NCBI GenBank assembly: GCA_029987395.1
Contig: DALTVX010000021.1
Coordinates: forward strand, 1-18,433
Origin: Methanocorpusculum sp.
Lineage (GTDB): Archaea; Halobacteriota; Methanomicrobia; Methanomicrobiales; Methanocorpusculaceae
DNA length: 18,433 bases
Reading direction: 5' to 3'
How positions within the stretch are numbered: the first letter of the stretch is position 1; each line of letters opens with the position of its first letter. Shown one piece after another: positions 15,361-18,433 of this stretch. The notes beneath the pieces are model-generated. The model was not told the origin of the DNA. It worked only from the letters and a program-made list of their open reading frames with translations, and did not search any database. The position numbers were made by a program, and so were the translations under genes.

Positions 15361-15376
15361 AATGGATATCCAAATC

Positions 15377-15937
15377 TCAATTGAGTTTCTTGATCCGAAT
15401 CTTTTCCGGTTCGGGTTGTAGATCTTCGCTGACTTCTCTAAACGTGGAGATCGGTTTTATCGTAAGAGCATTGATGTAGAGGGAGTCTGCATTGGTGACT
15501 TTACTAAATACGCGGCCTAATATCTCAACATCTGCTCCAACTCCAACCAGAGGATCGGGAAGAGCAAAACGTTTTACAACGACCTGACCCGTTGTATCCT
15601 GGATCAGATATGAGGGTTTGTTCATCATGAGTCCGGTGACTTTCAGAACTTTCCCTTCAACGAGCACGATGTTTCCCCGCATTGCTGGAGAGAGTTGACG
15701 AGCTCGGATGAGTTTTGCTTGGGAGTGGTATTTTGGGGCGTCACGAAGGATCTGCTTCTCGTTTGTGTAGGAGATCCAGAGAGGAAGACCTATGAGAAGA
15801 ACACAAAGGGGTAGACCCAGATATATATAAATAAGATCTTTGGTGGAACCGTAGGTCATTGCACACATAACTGCAAAAAAAACGGTTGCAGCAAGAAGAA
15901 TAGGCGGGGGCCTAACGGTTATGCCTTTTATTTTCAT
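15377..15937 (-). CDS. Membrane-anchored OB-fold protein
   Basis: A 186-aa protein. The basic N-terminus MKIKGITVRPPP is followed by two hydrophobic helices at about 11-30 and 36-55, joined by the short loop GSTKDL. The positive-inside rule places both ends in the cytoplasm. The remaining part is a compact beta-barrel candidate: IVLVEGKVLKVTG, YLIQDTTGQVVVKRF, VGVGADVEILGRVFS and SLYINALTIKPI (residues 95-165) follow the strand order of an OB-fold of the tRNA-anticodon type, which binds nucleic acid or other ligands. The tail is basic (KIRIKKLN). I cannot name the family. It heads the probable operon with the Nif3-like and SWIM genes. Its ATG lies only 28 nt from the divergent start at 15966. 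A TATA-like CATAATCTT on the minus strand lies about 26 nt upstream, which would make it leaderless. Confidence 0.75.
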   Translation of the reverse strand: MKIKGITVRPPPILLAATVFFAVMCAMTYGSTKDLIYIYLGLPLCVLLIGLPLWISYTNEKQILRDAPKYHSQAKLIRARQLSPAMRGNIVLVEGKVLKVTGLMMNKPSYLIQDTTGQVVVKRFALPDPLVGVGADVEILGRVFSKVTNADSLYINALTIKPISTFREVSEDLQPEPEKIRIKKLN

Positions 15938-15965
15938 CTGAGTAAGAAATAGGCGGGGGAAGATT
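15938..15965. promoter_or_regulatory. 28-bp divergent intergenic region
   Basis: The two divergent start codons are only 28 bp apart, so the promoter of each gene must reach into the other's coding region. On the minus strand CATAATCTT (15968-15960) is suitably placed for the OB-fold gene. On the plus strand CTTTTATTTTC (15925-15935) is placed for the zinc-ribbon gene, whose GGGGGA ribosome binding site is at 15955-15960. A 10-bp direct repeat TAGGCGGGGG occurs at 15901-15910 and 15950-15959. Confidence 0.4.
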
Positions 15966-16649
15966 ATGAAGATTACCCTGACACCTTTCAGAGGATTGAT
16001 TATCCAATACCACCCACTATTAATAACACATATGACCCGTCATCAGGTTAAGATCCCATCCCTTCTTATGACAACAATAATGGTTGGTATTTCATCAGTA
16101 GACGGTACACTTTTTGCAACAGCCAAGCCCTGCCCACTGTGCGGAGGAAAACCTCAGCCATATGATACCAAGAAAAAACATTATGTAACGCTGAGGACCC
16201 CAATGGGGCAAAGAAGGATCAACGTGAATGTCAGACGATTCAAATGCAAGAACTGCGGGAATCTTATTTATGCACAGGAACCATTTTATCCCGATACCCG
16301 GGTTGGATCTGCGATCATAGATATGGCAATATCTCTCTCAAGGCTCCATTCCTACTCCCACACAGCAGAAATAATGAAAGCTCTCGGGATCGAGATCGAC
16401 AGAGGGTCGGTGCGAAATTATGCACTATCGGATATGGCAATCCCTCAGGCAAATTTTCTGTACGGTATGCAGTTGCCAAACTCATTCATTTCTATTATGA
16501 CAAAAGAGATCTCTGGACCAAAAGGATCCAATTCAGCTCAGGATATCCTAGCAGCAAGTGGTTATCCATCAACCTATAAGGCTCCAGCAGATGGGAAAGG
16601 TACTTCTGCGGAGTTTCAAAGACAGAAAAAACTCAAAAAGAAAAGTTAG
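15966..16649 (+). CDS. Orphan zinc-ribbon protein resembling the DNA-binding half of a transposase
   Basis: A 227-aa protein that I cannot assign to a named family. It holds a four-cysteine zinc ribbon, CPLCGG then CKNCG about 35 residues later, with a basic beta-rich spacer (VTLRTPMGQRRINVNVRRFK). A helical segment follows that looks like helix-turn-helix DNA-binding sequence (IDMAISLSRLHSYSHTAEIMKALGIEIDRGSVRNYAL). This order resembles the N-terminal end of ISL3-like and related transposases. No catalytic DDE domain follows; the protein ends in a lysine-rich tail (RQKKLKKKS), and neither the other frames nor the next gene contain one. GGGGGA 5 nt upstream supports the ATG at 15966, but ATG 16033 (MTRHQ) is possible, since the first 40-50 residues look unrelated to the ribbon. 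It could be a truncated transposase, a domesticated DNA-binding protein or a regulator. Confidence 0.6.
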   Translation: MKITLTPFRGLIIQYHPLLITHMTRHQVKIPSLLMTTIMVGISSVDGTLFATAKPCPLCGGKPQPYDTKKKHYVTLRTPMGQRRINVNVRRFKCKNCGNLIYAQEPFYPDTRVGSAIIDMAISLSRLHSYSHTAEIMKALGIEIDRGSVRNYALSDMAIPQANFLYGMQLPNSFISIMTKEISGPKGSNSAQDILAASGYPSTYKAPADGKGTSAEFQRQKKLKKKS

Positions 16650-16658
16650 GTTTTCGAA

Positions 16659-17579
16659 TCAAAGAAAATCTGCTAACTCTCGAACCGCATGAGCCGGTAA
16701 AGCGTCTGCTGGAATTCCTATTGCAGCTGTAAGATCGATACCCCCAACAAGGGGAGCAAAAAACGGAGAGCCTATACCCCCAACTAATATGACATCGGCT
16801 CCGGTATCGTTTGCAACTTTTTTCACTGCGCTGCAGATCAGATCTTTTTGAGCAGTCCAGAAGGACTCTGCAATTTTAACAGCCCCACTTTCCCCGATCT
16901 CTTCCAGATCAGCACAAACGGTTCGGGCAAGGCGTCTGAGACAGGCATCACGGGATACCTCTTTTCCATCCGGAGTCGCCGATGAGTATTCATCAGACCC
17001 TATGTGACCGAGAACAAAATGGACGTCACCCGAACAAGCAAAATACTCTGTAGAAAACGGAGTCAGAACACCATCTATTTCTGCTGAGTTTGCGAGGGTA
17101 GCGACCGGCGTTCTTAGCATCCCCGTATAAACCAGATATCCTGCCTGAAGACGGAGCGTGTCTGTCATGTTGATGAGATCATCGAACCTGGCAAAAGGAA
17201 CAATATCGGCGGTCGTGCTGCCGATATCCAGCATCATGCCGTTTGGATAGGTGCGGCGAAGAAGATCGACGGATGCAAGCCAGTTTGCAGCTGCAAGTTC
17301 CGGACATGATTGGGTATGGAAGGCCCCGTCGGTCCCGTAAAATATGGCGTCAGGAAATGTTTTTTTCACCGCATCAACAATGAAAGAGATGCCTTCGGTT
17401 TTATTAAAAAAACCGTCAGCGAGTTCGCCGCTCATTACCACTGCGGCACTTTCGGCAGATCCATAGCTCCCAACGATCTGTTCCAGATCGGACTCCTTCC
17501 AGAGAGGGCAGTAATGGATGTGGACGCCTTTTTTATCAATGACTTTGAGGTTGGCACCTCCGACGTCAATACCGATCAC
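16659..17579 (-). CDS. mfnF: MfnF, methanofuran biosynthesis (hydantoinase/oxoprolinase-like ASKHA protein)
   Basis: A 306-aa protein of the ASKHA (actin/sugar kinase/Hsp70-like) fold: phosphate-1 loop IGIDVGGANLKV (2-13), phosphate-2 loop MMLDIGSTTADIVPF and adenosine motif VILVGGIGSPFF near the C-terminus. This is the archaeal family once called 'H4MPT-linked C1 transfer pathway protein', shown to be MfnF. MfnF joins gamma-glutamyltyramine to the phosphorylated aminomethylfuran to make the core of methanofuran, the C1 carrier of the first step of CO2 reduction. The start is GTG at 17579, overlapping the mfnD stop by 4 nt (GTGA), so it is coupled to mfnD, whose product chemistry leads to its substrate. 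The assignment is from motifs plus this neighbour. Confidence 0.85.
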   Translation of the reverse strand: MIGIDVGGANLKVIDKKGVHIHYCPLWKESDLEQIVGSYGSAESAAVVMSGELADGFFNKTEGISFIVDAVKKTFPDAIFYGTDGAFHTQSCPELAAANWLASVDLLRRTYPNGMMLDIGSTTADIVPFARFDDLINMTDTLRLQAGYLVYTGMLRTPVATLANSAEIDGVLTPFSTEYFACSGDVHFVLGHIGSDEYSSATPDGKEVSRDACLRRLARTVCADLEEIGESGAVKIAESFWTAQKDLICSAVKKVANDTGADVILVGGIGSPFFAPLVGGIDLTAAIGIPADALPAHAVRELADFL

Positions 17580-18433
17580 TCTACAGTTACTCCGCCCACA
17601 TCATCGAATTGTGCGACCTTACCGTTGAGATGAACGCATTCAGGAGGCAAGCCGACGGTTGCTTTTAGAAGAACATCGGCGATCTCCTCTTCGATCACAT
17701 GCACGATCCCAAGAAGGCTCATGGTTGGACGGGGATTTACATCAACGACCCAGATCTTTTCACCGACAATCATGTCAAGACCGACATACCCCTGACATCC
17801 GAGTGTTTCGATGGCTTTTCTGGCTACTTCGATCATCTCATCTTCACGAGGGGGATGAACTGGAGTTTGCCCACCTTTGTAGGTGAATTTACCATCAACT
17901 CCGATATTGCAGAACTGGCGGTTGATCGTCAGAAATACCGGGGGGAGCCCGCTGTAGAAACCGCAGGCTTCTCCAACAATGCGGCTGCCAACAATACTCA
18001 CACTATAATGTTCACCCTCGAGATATTCGACGGACATCTCACCTGCACCCGGAAGTTCTCCATCTTTTGCGATACGAACACCGACCGAGCCGGATCCTTT
18101 GACCGGTTTGATCACGCGTTTGCCTAGATGATCAGAAGAAACCTCGGCCGGCACATCGATGCCTATCTTCGAAAGAAGTTTCGCAGAAAGACGTTTGCTC
18201 GCACAAACTGCAACTGCAGTACTATCTGAGCCTATGTTGTGTGTGGCTAGCTCAAGTGTATTAGTATATTTTGCGAGATATTCATCTGGGGCTATTACCA
18301 GACCGTAATCACAACCAGGAGCAAGACGATCGATCTCCGCGTCAAAATCGCTTCCGGAAGGCATGACAACTGTGTGCCCACAGGCTTCAAAACTCTTTTT
18401 CAGAGCGGAAACCATGGCTTTACCTTCTGGAGC
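17576..18433 (-). CDS. mfnD: MfnD, tyramine-L-glutamate ligase (ATP-grasp), 5' end outside window
   Basis: An ATP-grasp ligase of which 285 codons are in view. The frame stays open to the window edge (APEGKAM before the first internal ATG at 18415). From memory of the M. jannaschii protein, the equivalent of this EGK-M segment lies some 20-25 residues inside, so the true start is probably just beyond 18433 and the ATG at 18415 is not it. ATP-grasp features are KRVIKPVKGSGSVGVR (nucleotide loop), SVEYLEGEHYSVSIVG and the metal-binding VVDVNPRPTMS. The enzyme joins glutamate through its gamma-carboxyl to tyramine in methanofuran synthesis. It precedes and overlaps mfnF, consistent with sequential pathway steps. 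Confidence 0.85.
   Translation of the reverse strand, partial: APEGKAMVSALKKSFEACGHTVVMPSGSDFDAEIDRLAPGCDYGLVIAPDEYLAKYTNTLELATHNIGSDSTAVAVCASKRLSAKLLSKIGIDVPAEVSSDHLGKRVIKPVKGSGSVGVRIAKDGELPGAGEMSVEYLEGEHYSVSIVGSRIVGEACGFYSGLPPVFLTINRQFCNIGVDGKFTYKGGQTPVHPPREDEMIEVARKAIETLGCQGYVGLDMIVGEKIWVVDVNPRPTMSLLGIVHVIEEEIADVLLKATVGLPPECVHLNGKVAQFDDVGGVTVE

Noticed and set aside
16244..16579. Second plus-strand frame inside the zinc-ribbon gene, tested as a frameshifted transposase catalytic domain
   Set aside because: No DDE-type motif or transposase-like sequence is visible; it is an out-of-frame shadow.
1..18433. CRISPR array, rRNA, complete insertion sequence or replication origin
   Set aside because: No regularly spaced repeats, rRNA-like stretch, intact transposase with terminal inverted repeats, or cluster of origin boxes was seen by eye.

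Overview
The window looks like an interior piece of a euryarchaeal methanogen chromosome, most likely Methanomicrobiales; a Methanocorpusculum-like genome fits by impression but is not proven. The evidence is archaeal ribosomal protein eS1 (S3Ae), the KEOPS subunit Pcc1, the archaeal secF-secD order, two methanofuran-biosynthesis genes, an elongator tRNA-Met without encoded CCA, and TATA boxes about 26 nt upstream of start codons (leaderless transcripts). Coding density is high and many neighbouring genes overlap by 4 nt.

Layout. (1) 1-1601, plus strand: end of a DHH/DHHA1 exonuclease (archaeal RecJ/GAN type), pcc1 and rps3ae, a known information-processing cluster, closed by T-rich termination signals. 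(2) 1720-2883, plus: a predicted lipoprotein with three repeats. (3) 2886-3551, minus: a 166-aa protein of unknown function and a 52-aa zinc-ribbon protein 6 nt upstream of it. (4) 3623-7838, minus: carA-carB, carbamoyl-phosphate synthase for pyrimidine and arginine synthesis. (5) 7839-8083: an AT-rich divergent intergenic region with a perfect 12-bp inverted repeat. (6) 8084-9376, plus: a lipase/acyltransferase of the LCAT-like alpha/beta-hydrolase family. (7) 9397-11792, minus: secF-secD, accessory subunits of the Sec translocon. (8) 11854-12660, minus: flavodoxin plus two [4Fe-4S] clusters (EFR1 type). (9) 12731-12804, minus: tRNA-Met(CAT). (10) 12957-13748, plus: surE, meeting a WrbA-like flavodoxin (13745-14251, minus) tail to tail. 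(11) 14300-15937, minus: membrane-anchored OB-fold protein, Nif3/DUF34 protein and SWIM zinc-finger protein, probably one operon. (12) 15966-16649, plus: an orphan zinc-ribbon protein resembling the DNA-binding half of a transposase. (13) 16659-18433, minus: mfnF and the 5'-incomplete mfnD of methanofuran synthesis, overlapping by 4 nt.

Most of the window is core metabolism and housekeeping. The parts I cannot explain from known systems are the orphan transposase-like protein and its 28-bp divergent promoter region, the LCAT-like hydrolase with its palindromic upstream region, the zinc-ribbon/166-aa pair, the three-repeat lipoprotein, and the OB-fold/Nif3/SWIM operon. I saw no CRISPR array, no complete insertion sequence, no rRNA and no toxin-antitoxin or restriction locus. 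I did not find a convincing new defence-type system.
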